64,000 nt of DNA from Dyadobacter sp. Leaf189 (GTDB taxonomy: Bacteria > Bacteroidota > Bacteroidia > Cytophagales > Spirosomataceae). The translations under genes and the position numbers were made by a program. The notes below the pieces were generated by a model. That model was not told where the DNA came from. It was given only the letters and a program-made list of their open reading frames with translations, and did not search any database. Every line of letters starts with the position of its first letter. Positions within the stretch are counted from its first letter, which is position 1. Where the stretch lies: positions 1,051,999 to 1,115,998 of the forward strand of contig NZ_LMPS01000001.1 in NCBI RefSeq assembly GCF_001424405.1, written 5' to 3'. Below, piece by piece: positions 17,313 through 25,935 of the stretch.

Positions 17313-18479
17313 ATGAAGTTATTCAAATCGACAATCCTTGCGGTATTTGCCGCATTGCTCACTTTTGGCTACGCGAAAAAGGCAGAAGAAAATAAAGAAC
17401 AAGCCGCTGCATCAGACAGTAGCCAGGCGGCACGGGCAATCTGGTCCAAGCAACAAGCCAACGATTGGTATGCCAAACAAGGCTGGCTGGTAGGTGCAGA
17501 TTTCCTGCCCAGCACAGCGATCAACCAGCTTGAAATGTTCCAGGCAGCTTCATTCGATACTGCCACGATCGACAAGGAACTGGGTTGGGCGGAAGAAATC
17601 GGCATGAACACCATGCGCGTTTACCTGCACGATCTTTTGTTTCAGGAAGATTCAGCAGGTTTTGTAAAGCGTCTCGATACATTTCTGGATATAGCTCAGA
17701 AGCACAAAATAAAACCTATGTTCGTGCTTTTTGATTCTTGCTGGGATCCATTTCCAAAACTGGGAACGCAACGCGCACCGAAGCCGGGCGTACATAATTC
17801 CGGCTGGGTTCAGAGTCCGGGATTGGAAGCATTGAAAGACAGTACGCAATATCCGCGCCTGGAAAGATATGTAAAAGGGACTGTTGCTGCATTCGCAAAT
17901 GACGATCGCATTCTTGCCTGGGATGTCTGGAATGAACCAGATAACCCAAATACGAGCTCCTATGGAAAAGTGGAATTGCCTAATAAGGTTGACTACGTGC
18001 TGCCTTTGCTGGAAAAATCATTTGCCTGGGCGCGCTCCGTAAATCCTTCTCAGCCACTTACTGCCGGTGTTTGGAATGGAGACTGGACTTCGCATGAAAC
18101 ATTGAAACCCATTGAAAAAGTAATGATTGATCAATCGGATATCGTCACTTTTCATAATTACGAAGATGCAGCGGATTTTGAAAAACGCATCAAGCAGTTG
18201 CAACAATACGGTCGCCCAATGATTTGTACCGAGTACATGTCGCGTGGAAACGGAAGTTTCTTCAAAGGATCATTGCCTATTGCCAAGAAGTATAACGTAG
18301 GCGCCATCAACTGGGGGCTTGTAAGCGGAAAATCCCAAACAATCTATCCTTGGGACAGCTGGAAAAAAACATATACGAGCGAGCCGGAACTGTGGTTTCA
18401 CGACATTTTCAGAAAAGATGGTACACCTTACAAAAAGGAGGAAACTGATCTGATCAAGCAACTTACGGCCTCTAAGTAG
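17313..18479 (+). CDS. Secreted GH5-like glycoside hydrolase
   Basis: A 388-residue TIM-barrel hydrolase of the cellulase/GH5 clan. An N-terminal hydrophobic segment (8-20) suggests export. The acid/base E208 lies in WDVWNEPDN, and the nucleophile E307 in ICTEYMSR; HNY at 281-283 fits the barrel strand before it. Similar proteins are often labelled beta-xylanase or endoglucanase. It forms a two-gene unit with GH43, suggesting attack on backbone and branches of one polysaccharide. No cysteine is positioned for a lipobox. No SusCD pair adjoins it. Confidence 0.82.
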   Translation: MKLFKSTILAVFAALLTFGYAKKAEENKEQAAASDSSQAARAIWSKQQANDWYAKQGWLVGADFLPSTAINQLEMFQAASFDTATIDKELGWAEEIGMNTMRVYLHDLLFQEDSAGFVKRLDTFLDIAQKHKIKPMFVLFDSCWDPFPKLGTQRAPKPGVHNSGWVQSPGLEALKDSTQYPRLERYVKGTVAAFANDDRILAWDVWNEPDNPNTSSYGKVELPNKVDYVLPLLEKSFAWARSVNPSQPLTAGVWNGDWTSHETLKPIEKVMIDQSDIVTFHNYEDAADFEKRIKQLQQYGRPMICTEYMSRGNGSFFKGSLPIAKKYNVGAINWGLVSGKSQTIYPWDSWKKTYTSEPELWFHDIFRKDGTPYKKEETDLIKQLTASK

Positions 18480-18611
18480 GTCAAGGTTCCCAGGTAACTG
18501 CCTTGAGATTTTAACAAACAGAACAGTTAGGCAAAAGATTTTTAGAAATAGCGCCTGCTACTAAGTTACTATTACAAAGAAGTTACGTCTAAAAGCATAA
18601 ACGCCCGGTTT

Positions 18612-19637
18612 ATGCAAACACATTACAGAATATTACAGAAAGCACTGTTCCTGGTGCTTTCTGTTTTTAATTTCAGTCAAGCCCAGACAATCTACTTTCA
18701 CCAGGATTTTGCAAAAACAACTTCCCTGGTCAATCCGCTTCCTGACACCGGGCAGTTCAGCCATATTATTCTGACGGCACCGCAATTATCTTATCACAAG
18801 TTTCACAAGGGTTACGTAGAGTTTGTCAGGTCTCAGCAGGATTCTGCTACTGGCGGGATCATTCGTGCAATGCGGGCGACACCATTTGAACCCAGTCCGA
18901 AAACGTTGTTTATTCAGATTAAACTGGCTGCTGAGTCTGTGCAGTCCAGCGCCGTTAATGCTGTTTATTTTTATGCAGGCGAGGATTTTAACCCTGTCAA
19001 TAATTCATTCCCGGGAAATGGGATTATGTTCTCCAAGTTCGTGATCAACTTCAAAGAAGACTCCATTTGCATTAAAGATTCAGAAAGCCAAAAAACAAGT
19101 CGCTGGCTTCCTGAAAAGGAGGTAGTTACCCTTACCTGGGTGCTCAACAATGCAGCCAAAGATCTCATTTATGAAGCGCCCGATAGCAGCGGGGAAGTGA
19201 CAGTCGGCCCTGGTACTTACGATTTGTGGCTGAATGGAGAGCCGGTAAGTCTGGGAAGTAAGGGATATCCAGGCAACTCGGTTTTTTCTCCGACGAAGCT
19301 TTCCAATTTCGAGTTAAGGTTCAGGAATGGACTCGGCAAGCTCCGCATTTTCGATATTCTGATCAGAGATGGAGAAAAAGAAGATGCAGCTTCAAATCCC
19401 ATTGCATTTCCTAATCCGGTGGCGCAACGTGTGTTTCAGATTAGGTCGCAGGGTATTGATGTCAGTACGATCCGCCTGATCTCGTCTTCCGGCAATTCGG
19501 TTGCTGCTAAAACAGAGGCTTTACAAAATGGTACAGTGCAGGTGCGGATACCTGAATATCTTACGTCAGGAATATACATTGTCCGGTATAGAGACCGGTA
19601 CCAGGTGCAAAGACAGTTGAAGGTACTCGTGCAATAA
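18612..19637 (+). CDS. T9SS-targeted secreted protein of unknown function
   Basis: A 341-residue protein with a signal peptide (about 1-24, FSQAQ), a beta-rich central region of about 230 residues, and a C-terminal type IX secretion sorting domain. That domain runs from about residue 260: FPNPVAQ, then SGIYIVRYRD and a basic VQRQLKVLVQ end. The central part resembles a concanavalin-like jelly roll by pattern only; no catalytic motif is seen. It should be carried across the outer membrane and cleaved or anchored there. It lies downstream of the GH5 gene with a 132-nt gap and may be separate. Confidence 0.75.
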   Translation: MQTHYRILQKALFLVLSVFNFSQAQTIYFHQDFAKTTSLVNPLPDTGQFSHIILTAPQLSYHKFHKGYVEFVRSQQDSATGGIIRAMRATPFEPSPKTLFIQIKLAAESVQSSAVNAVYFYAGEDFNPVNNSFPGNGIMFSKFVINFKEDSICIKDSESQKTSRWLPEKEVVTLTWVLNNAAKDLIYEAPDSSGEVTVGPGTYDLWLNGEPVSLGSKGYPGNSVFSPTKLSNFELRFRNGLGKLRIFDILIRDGEKEDAASNPIAFPNPVAQRVFQIRSQGIDVSTIRLISSSGNSVAAKTEALQNGTVQVRIPEYLTSGIYIVRYRDRYQVQRQLKVLVQ

Positions 19638-19753
19638 TGGTAAGCTGACTGAAAACCACTTACTCAAAAGCGCAACCGCTTACTCGAAACGCCTTTTTCG
19701 CTGGCCTTGCACCTTATACTTTCGTGATTATTTACAATCAAAAACAAATAGTC

Positions 19754-20239
19754 ATGAAAAAAATGTCTCTTAAAAATCTGTCAGCGCTGCTACTCTCTCT
19801 TGTACTTGTTGCAGGTGTTTTCTCGTGTAAAGATGATTCTGAAAATCCGAAGCCAAATGAACCTGTCAATGAAAACAAAGTAGAAGGTTCATGGAAAATC
19901 AAAGCGATGACCATTGAACCGGCGGTAAATGGAATCACAGATATGCTGGCTTTCTATGAAGCTTTGGCCGGTAATAACTGCCTTTCACAAACAACAATCA
20001 CATTCAATGGCAACGGAAAGGTTACCGGTGCTGTTCCTGCGGGTTGTGTGGAAGATGATGATTCTCCCGTTGTAGGTACAGGTGCAACCTGGAAAGTAGT
20101 CGGTAACAAAATCCAGATTATGGAAGATGGTGAAACAGACGAGTTTGATCTGGAAGTAAAAGGGAATGAAATGAAATGGTCTGTATCGGAAACAGAAGAT
20201 GGTCAGACGTTCAAAACTACATTGGTTTTTAAAAAGTAA
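19754..20239 (+). CDS. Lipocalin-like lipoprotein
   Basis: A 161-residue protein with a lipoprotein signal peptide and lipobox cysteine C25 (GVFSC). The mature part begins with an acidic spacer and then VEGSWKIKAMTI, typical of the Bacteroidota lipocalin-like domain, with regular beta strands to the end (FKTTLVFKK). The ligand is unknown. The ATG at 19754 is chosen over an upstream in-frame start at 19724 because it begins the signal peptide with MKK. Confidence 0.75.
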   Translation: MKKMSLKNLSALLLSLVLVAGVFSCKDDSENPKPNEPVNENKVEGSWKIKAMTIEPAVNGITDMLAFYEALAGNNCLSQTTITFNGNGKVTGAVPAGCVEDDDSPVVGTGATWKVVGNKIQIMEDGETDEFDLEVKGNEMKWSVSETEDGQTFKTTLVFKK

Positions 20240-20310
20240 AGCATTGTAAATGGTGCGGCAATAGATTGGCTTAGCACAACTTTTCTCTTTAAATTTTCGA
20301 AATTATCAAA

Positions 20311-20340
20311 CAAATAGCCGGTCTTTTGTCCGGCTATTTG
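20311..20340 (+). terminator. Hairpin after the lipocalin-like gene
   Basis: A perfect 11-bp stem (20311-20321 with 20330-20340) with an 8-nt loop. No long T-run follows, so termination may be weak. Confidence 0.55.
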
Positions 20341-20382
20341 CATAATATTGCAGATATTCCTTAGAAACCCATATTATTTGAA

Positions 20383-21624
20383 ATGAATTCTGTAACAGCA
20401 CCTCGTTCAGATGCTTCCCACCTTTTTAGTGCCCCAGTCATTGTTGCCGCACTTGGTTATTTTGTAGATATCTATGATTTGCTGCTTTTTGGGATCGTCC
20501 GGATACCCAGCCTGATCGCACTTGGGCTGTCGGACGCCGAAATTTCCATTACCGGGGCCAGTATTCTCAACTGGCAAATGACCGGCCTGCTCTTAGGTGG
20601 AATTCTCTGGGGAATTCTTGGTGACAAGAAAGGGCGCCTTTCCGTACTCTTCGGTTCCATTATCACTTATTCACTTGCCAATATCGCCTGCGGTTTTGTT
20701 CAGGACGCGGATGTGTACAAAATCCTTCGGTTTATAGCCGGAGTAGGTCTGGCTGGTGAGCTGGGTGCGGGTATCACATTGGTTTCCGAGATTTTGCCAA
20801 AGCACCTGCGCGCGATCGGAACTTCGCTGGTGGCGGGTATTGGTCTGCTAGGAGCTGTTGTGGCTTATTTTACGGTTGAGTTTTTCAGCTGGCGCTATGC
20901 TTATTTCATTGGCGGAGGTTTGGGGATCTCGCTGTTGCTGCTGCGGATCGGCGTATTTGAGTCAGGTATTTTCAAAGATATCAAAGACCAGAAACATGTC
21001 GAAAAAGGCAATTTTTTCGCCTTGTTTACCAATAAAGACCGGCTTGCCAGGTATCTAAGATGCATTGGCATTGGTCTGCCAACGTGGTTTGTAATTGGTA
21101 TTCTTGCCACTTTCAGCAACGAATTCGGGAATGCATTGGGCATTGCCGAGCCTATCAAGCCAGGGTTGTCCATTATGTGGTGTTATGTTGGTCTGTCCAT
21201 AGGCGATCTTGCCAGCGGATTTATCAGTCACTGGCTGGAATCGCGCAAGAAGGCTGTATTTTATCTGATGATTTTTACGTTAATAGGAAGCTTGATTTAC
21301 CTGTACGCCGGAATTACTTCTCCGACTTACTTTTATGCTACTGCTGCATTGCTCGGTTTCGGGATCGGGTACTGGGCTATGTTTGTGACAATAGGAGCGG
21401 AACAATTTGGTACAAATCTGAGAGCAACAGCCGCGACTACAGTGCCGAACATGGTACGTGGAACTGTGGTGTTAATGACAACATTATTCGCTAATTTTAA
21501 AGACTCTTTTACGGTAATCAATTCAGGTGCGCTGGTGGGGGTAATATGCTTCGCAATAGGTATTTACTGCATTTTGACAATACCCGAAACACACGGAAGG
21601 GATCTGGACTTTTTGGAAGAATAG
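20383..21624 (+). CDS. MFS transporter (metabolite:proton symporter type)
   Basis: A 413-residue protein with about twelve membrane segments. The motif between helices 2 and 3, GILGDKKGRLSVLFGS, is the MFS signature (GxxxDxxGRR-like). RFIAGVGLAGELGAGITLVSE matches the sugar/organic-acid symporter branch. The substrate is unknown. The gluconate-dehydrogenase-type gene starts 50 nt downstream, so the transporter may import the substrate or product of that enzyme; this is inference from position. Confidence 0.88.
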   Translation: MNSVTAPRSDASHLFSAPVIVAALGYFVDIYDLLLFGIVRIPSLIALGLSDAEISITGASILNWQMTGLLLGGILWGILGDKKGRLSVLFGSIITYSLANIACGFVQDADVYKILRFIAGVGLAGELGAGITLVSEILPKHLRAIGTSLVAGIGLLGAVVAYFTVEFFSWRYAYFIGGGLGISLLLLRIGVFESGIFKDIKDQKHVEKGNFFALFTNKDRLARYLRCIGIGLPTWFVIGILATFSNEFGNALGIAEPIKPGLSIMWCYVGLSIGDLASGFISHWLESRKKAVFYLMIFTLIGSLIYLYAGITSPTYFYATAALLGFGIGYWAMFVTIGAEQFGTNLRATAATTVPNMVRGTVVLMTTLFANFKDSFTVINSGALVGVICFAIGIYCILTIPETHGRDLDFLEE

Positions 21625-21674
21625 ATAGAGGCTATCCTCGGAACATTGAATTTTCACAATCAAAAATATATGTA

Positions 21675-22196
21675 ATGGAAAGACGCGTAGCGCTGAAAAG
21701 CATGGCGTTGGCTGTGGGTGCATTGGCAAATCTGCCGGCCTGGGCATCGGGATGGAACAAGGAATCACTTACCGGAACCGGCTTCCTTTCTGCTGACCAG
21801 TCCAAAACCCTTGCAGCAATTGTAGAGACCATCATTCCCAAAACGGATACGCCGGGCGCAGGCGAGCTTGGGGTAGGTGACTTTGTGCAGAAAATGGTTA
21901 AGGATTGCCACGATAGCAAGACACAAACCAGCTTTGCGAGCGGAGTATCTAATCTGGACGAGCAAAGTGTGCAGAAGTTTGGCAAGTCATTTGCCGAAGC
22001 AGGCAAAGATCAGCGCCTGCAGCTGGTACAGTCCCTGGAAAAAAGCCAGGATGTTAGTGACCGTGGTTTTTTCAGTCTTCTTAAAAATCTGACAATCCAG
22101 GGTTACATGACCTCAGAATATGTAATGACCAACATAACCCATTATGAAATGGTACCAGCGCGTTTCCACGGCTGTGTGCCTGTTACTAAGGGATAG
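21675..22196 (+). CDS. Gluconate 2-dehydrogenase subunit 3 family protein
   Basis: A 173-residue protein with a Tat-like signal (ERRVALKSMALAVGALA) and the helical pattern of the gluconate 2-dehydrogenase small subunit (FLSADQSKTLAAIVETIIPKTDTPGAGELGV). In known complexes this subunit accompanies the flavin subunit into the periplasm. The ATG at 21675 is chosen; longer readings run back into the MFS gene. The GMC oxidoreductase starts 55 nt downstream. Confidence 0.88.
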   Translation: MERRVALKSMALAVGALANLPAWASGWNKESLTGTGFLSADQSKTLAAIVETIIPKTDTPGAGELGVGDFVQKMVKDCHDSKTQTSFASGVSNLDEQSVQKFGKSFAEAGKDQRLQLVQSLEKSQDVSDRGFFSLLKNLTIQGYMTSEYVMTNITHYEMVPARFHGCVPVTKG

Positions 22197-22251
22197 AAGG
22201 GAGAAACCTCCCTTTCCTCCATCTTCCCTTTTATCCCTTTCTTCTCAAAAA

Positions 22252-23964
22252 ATGGCAAATTTCAATATAGACAGTAAAAAGGCCCGGACTTACGATGCGA
22301 TCGTGGTAGGTTCCGGGATCAGCGGCGGCTGGTCGGCCAAGGAGCTGACGGAAAAAGGGATGAAAACCCTTCTTCTTGAACGCGGCCGGAATGTAGAGCA
22401 TATCAAGGATTATCCGACCACGAACATGATGCCGTGGGAGTTTGAACACCGCGGACGTTTGCCCAAAGAGATAACAGACGCCAACCCGATTGTCAGCAAG
22501 TGCTATGCATTCGGCGAATCGTCGGCGCATTTTTTTGTGAAAGACAATGAGCATCCTTATGTGCAGGAGAAACCTTTTGACTGGCTCAGAGGATATCAGG
22601 TAGGAGGAAAATCATTGCTCTGGGCGCGTCAGACGCAACGTTGGAGTAAATACGATTTCGAAGGACCAGCACGTGACAAGTTCGCTGTTGAGTGGCCGAT
22701 CAGTTATGATGACATTGCTCCCTGGTACAGCCACGTAGAGAAATTCGCGGGCATTACCGGAAATAAGGATGGACTCGACGCACTTCCTGACGGAGAGTTT
22801 CTTCCGCCGCACGAACTGAACTGCGTTGAGAAATACTTCAAAGAGCAAGTTTCTAAAAATTACAAGGACCGCCACATTATTATTGGCCGGGCCGCGCATA
22901 TCACGGAACCGCAGCAGGTACACCTGGATCAGGGACGTGCCAAATGCCAGCATCGTACCATGTGCGAGCGGGGTTGTCCGTTTGGAGGATATTTCAGCAG
23001 TAACTCCTCTACCATCCCCTGGGCCTTGAAAACAGGAAATCTTACCTTACGCCCGCATTCGGTTGTTCATTCCATTATTTATGATGACAAGAAGCAAAAA
23101 GCTTCCGGTGTGCGGGTGATAGATGCTACGACGAACGAAATGATGGAATTTTATGCAGATATCATTTTCGTGAATGCAGCTGCATTGAACACAAACCTGA
23201 TCCTGCTGAATTCGACGTCAAGCCGCTTCCCGAATGGATTGGGGAATGACAGTGGCGTGCTGGGCAAGTATGTGGCTTTCCATAATTACCGCGCGAGCAT
23301 TTCCGGTGAGTATGAGGGTTTCCTGGATTCTACAACCGACGGGCGCAGACCTAATGGTGGTTACATTCCGCGGTTCCGTAATGTTTATAAACAGGAAACT
23401 GACTTTTTGAGAGGATACGCGGCTGGCTTTACTGCTTACCGCCAGACATACAATGACAAAAATGGTGTAGGCGAGTCGCTGAAAGCGGGGCTGCACGAGA
23501 CAAAATACGGTAACTGGGGTGTGGGCTCACACATGATGGGCGAAACCATTCCGAAGGAGAGCAGCTATGTGGCGCTTGACAAAACGCAGAAAGATGCTTG
23601 GGGTATCCCGCTTCTGAAAATCGATGTGGGTTATGACGACAACGACGAGAAGATGATCAAGGATTACATTGAGCAGGTGAGCGAGATGTTTAGCAATGCG
23701 GGTTTCAAGAATGTGAAAGCACATGACGGAAAACGCAACCCAGGTAATGATATCCATGAAATGGGTGGTGCCCGAATGGGAAAAGATCCTAAAACTTCCA
23801 TCCTGAACAAATGGAATCAGGTACACGCTTGCAAGAATGTGTTTGTTACTGATGGTGCAAGTATGACTTCCACTTCAACGCAAAATCCATCACTCACTTA
23901 TATGGCGCTTTCGGCGAGAGCTGTTGACCATGCAGTGAAAGAAATGAAGGCGAAGAATTTGTAA
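22252..23964 (+). CDS. GMC-family FAD-dependent oxidoreductase
   Basis: A 570-residue protein with an N-terminal FAD-binding motif (VVGSGISGGWSA, residues 19-30) and the GMC-type C-terminal block (DGASMTSTSTQNPSLTYMALSARA). A Cys-rich segment CQHRTMCERGCPFGG lies near residue 225. It resembles the large flavin subunit of periplasmic sugar/gluconate dehydrogenases. It has no own signal peptide and could be exported by hitch-hiking on the Tat signal of subunit 3. No cytochrome c subunit follows, so the electron acceptor is open. The start at 22252 gives the natural N-terminus; earlier starts overlap subunit 3. Confidence 0.88.
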   Translation: MANFNIDSKKARTYDAIVVGSGISGGWSAKELTEKGMKTLLLERGRNVEHIKDYPTTNMMPWEFEHRGRLPKEITDANPIVSKCYAFGESSAHFFVKDNEHPYVQEKPFDWLRGYQVGGKSLLWARQTQRWSKYDFEGPARDKFAVEWPISYDDIAPWYSHVEKFAGITGNKDGLDALPDGEFLPPHELNCVEKYFKEQVSKNYKDRHIIIGRAAHITEPQQVHLDQGRAKCQHRTMCERGCPFGGYFSSNSSTIPWALKTGNLTLRPHSVVHSIIYDDKKQKASGVRVIDATTNEMMEFYADIIFVNAAALNTNLILLNSTSSRFPNGLGNDSGVLGKYVAFHNYRASISGEYEGFLDSTTDGRRPNGGYIPRFRNVYKQETDFLRGYAAGFTAYRQTYNDKNGVGESLKAGLHETKYGNWGVGSHMMGETIPKESSYVALDKTQKDAWGIPLLKIDVGYDDNDEKMIKDYIEQVSEMFSNAGFKNVKAHDGKRNPGNDIHEMGGARMGKDPKTSILNKWNQVHACKNVFVTDGASMTSTSTQNPSLTYMALSARAVDHAVKEMKAKNL

Positions 23965-23986
23965 AATTCACCTTCGTAGTTATACG

Positions 23987-24015
23987 GCCGGTACAGCAAT
24001 GTGCCGGCTTTTTTT
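23987..24015 (+). terminator. Intrinsic terminator after the GMC oxidoreductase
   Basis: A 9-bp stem (23987-23995 with 24000-24008, one G-U pair), GCAA loop and seven Ts. Confidence 0.85.
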
Positions 24016-24193
24016 GTGTCAAATAACTCAGAATAAACATCCTTTTTACATCAGATTACAAAAGAGCGACAGAGCAGGATAGTTGTGTTTTGCGCTTTAA
24101 TTATGATTAATAAAAGTTTTAATTTTTTTATACCAAGACTAAGGGCATCCGGGTACAAAAAAGTCTTTCCATTATTACATAAACAAAGACTCA

Positions 24194-24865
24194 ATGCACG
24201 ATCCTTTGCTTAACCAGGAACTGAAACGCTCCGGCCCTTTTGTGTCTGTACTGCACGAAGGAAAGAACGATGTGAGTGAAATTGATTCTGCCTCATTCCT
24301 TAAACTGACTTTTGAACAAAATCCGGCAAAAGGGCTGGAATTGCTCTTTAAGAGGTTCTATACTCCGCTTTGCAGCCACGCTGTAAGATTTGTTTACTCC
24401 AAACAGCTCGCCGAAGATCTTGTCAGTGAAGTCTTTTTTCAGTTCTATCGCACGAAAGCTTACGAGAATATTAACACTTCGTATACCAGCTATCTCTTCC
24501 GCTCCGTGCGGAACGAATGCTATACGTATATGCGACGGGAGTTTGGCAAAACAGACACACTGGATGTAACCGAGGAAAACACCATTTCGTGTTACCAGCA
24601 ACTACCCGACGCCGAGATCCATTATAACAACTTGTTTATAAAAGTCAATGAGGTAATTGCCCGCTTGCCGACGCAGTGCCAGAAGGTATTCCTTCTCAGC
24701 AGATTTGAGAACAAGAAGTACAATGAAATCGCCTCCGAGCTTCACATTTCACCTAAAACGGTGGAAGTACATATATCCAAAGCATTGAAACACCTGCGCT
24801 CTGCGCTCCATGGCGAGTGGATGATTTCACTTGCTCTGGCCCTGTTGACTTTTGCTTCTCTTTAA
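24194..24865 (+). CDS. ECF-type RNA polymerase sigma factor
   Basis: A 223-residue sigma-70 family protein of the Bacteroidota ECF group. Region 2 spans about 44-112 (LFKRFYTPLCSHAVRF, AEDLVSEVFFQFY, SYLFRSVRNEC). Region 4 spans about 150-205 (RLPTQCQKVFLLSRFENKKYNEIA, helix-turn-helix ISPKTVEVHISKALKHLR). A short hydrophobic tail (MISLALALLTFASL) is unusual but seen in some relatives. It is followed by FecR, SusC and SusD, so it probably drives this operon when the substrate is sensed. Confidence 0.92.
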   Translation: MHDPLLNQELKRSGPFVSVLHEGKNDVSEIDSASFLKLTFEQNPAKGLELLFKRFYTPLCSHAVRFVYSKQLAEDLVSEVFFQFYRTKAYENINTSYTSYLFRSVRNECYTYMRREFGKTDTLDVTEENTISCYQQLPDAEIHYNNLFIKVNEVIARLPTQCQKVFLLSRFENKKYNEIASELHISPKTVEVHISKALKHLRSALHGEWMISLALALLTFASL

Positions 24866-24907
24866 GAGACTGCGTGGGTTGGTGTTGTACTTCGAAATTC
24901 TAGCAAA

Positions 24908-25915
24908 ATGAAAACACTTATATCGAGATATAGCCTGTTTGAGTATCTGGCCGGTCGGGCGAATCCGCTGGAAAAGCAGCTGATTGAAGACTGGATCATG
25001 CAAAAAGAGAACAGCGAACAGTTTCACCAATGGTTGATGGAGTATGAGATCAGCCACCCGCAATTTGCACCGGAACAGGATACCGCGCTTGAGAACCTGC
25101 TCAATCGGCTGAATGAAGACCTTCCTGAGCAAGAGGAAAAGGAAAGTCCGGCACCCGCACAGTTGAAGTCTTCTTTTCAGAGTTTTGGAAATCGCTTCTG
25201 GCTTATTGCGGCTTCTGTGATTTTAGTTGTAGGCTGCTGCCTGTGGTTCAGGGATGATATTCAGTATAAAACGTATCAGACCGGCTACGGAAAAACAACG
25301 GATATATACCTGGAAGACGGCAGCAAAGTGGCGCTGAATTCGAACTCGAAACTTAAAATCCCAAGGTTTGGATTTGACAGGGCGCTGCGCCAGGTCATGC
25401 TGGAAGGCGAAGCCGAGTTTTCAGTCAGTCACACCGTTGACAGCAAGAAGTTCATTGTAAAAACATCAGATAAGTTCAAGGTCGAGGTACTAGGTACCAC
25501 CTTCTCGGTTTACGCACGGCCGCGCGGCACGAAGGTATCGCTCACCAGCGGAAGTGTGCGCATTGATTACTCCCGCGATGAGCAGCACAAGAATCTGATG
25601 ATGGTACCGGGGGACCTGGTCACGCTTGACAAGGCTGGCGAGGTACAAGTGGCGCGTAAGCAGGATACCAAAACGTTTGCGACCTGGAAGGAACAGCGGT
25701 ACGTATTCAATGCCACTTCAATGCAGGAAATCGCTGCGCTGCTTGAAGAGAATTTCGGGCAGAAGGTCACCCTGGCCGACTCGGCTATTGCACAAAGGAC
25801 TATCACCGGGAATTTCAAAACCAGGAATGCAGAAGAACTTTTACGGACGATCTCGGAAGTGCTTGATATGAAAATCGAGCGTAATGGCAGCACCATCTCT
25901 TTAATGAACAACTGA
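24908..25915 (+). CDS. FecR-family anti-sigma factor
   Basis: A 335-residue protein with a cytoplasmic N-terminal domain (about 1-95), a single membrane helix (about 99-117) and a periplasmic FecR domain with DIYLEDGSKVALNSNSKL and the VEVLGTTFSVYA block. The C-terminal domain (about 255-335) is STN-like. It should hold the ECF sigma factor and respond to the STN domain of the adjacent SusC. It sits 42 nt after the sigma gene and 20 nt before SusC. Confidence 0.92.
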   Translation: MKTLISRYSLFEYLAGRANPLEKQLIEDWIMQKENSEQFHQWLMEYEISHPQFAPEQDTALENLLNRLNEDLPEQEEKESPAPAQLKSSFQSFGNRFWLIAASVILVVGCCLWFRDDIQYKTYQTGYGKTTDIYLEDGSKVALNSNSKLKIPRFGFDRALRQVMLEGEAEFSVSHTVDSKKFIVKTSDKFKVEVLGTTFSVYARPRGTKVSLTSGSVRIDYSRDEQHKNLMMVPGDLVTLDKAGEVQVARKQDTKTFATWKEQRYVFNATSMQEIAALLEENFGQKVTLADSAIAQRTITGNFKTRNAEELLRTISEVLDMKIERNGSTISLMNN

Positions 25916-25935
25916 TTATTCTTAACCACTTACTT

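Noticed and set aside
18484..18510. Weak hairpin after the GH5 gene as a terminator
   Set aside because: Only a 6-bp stem with a 14-nt loop and a short T stretch; support is too poor.
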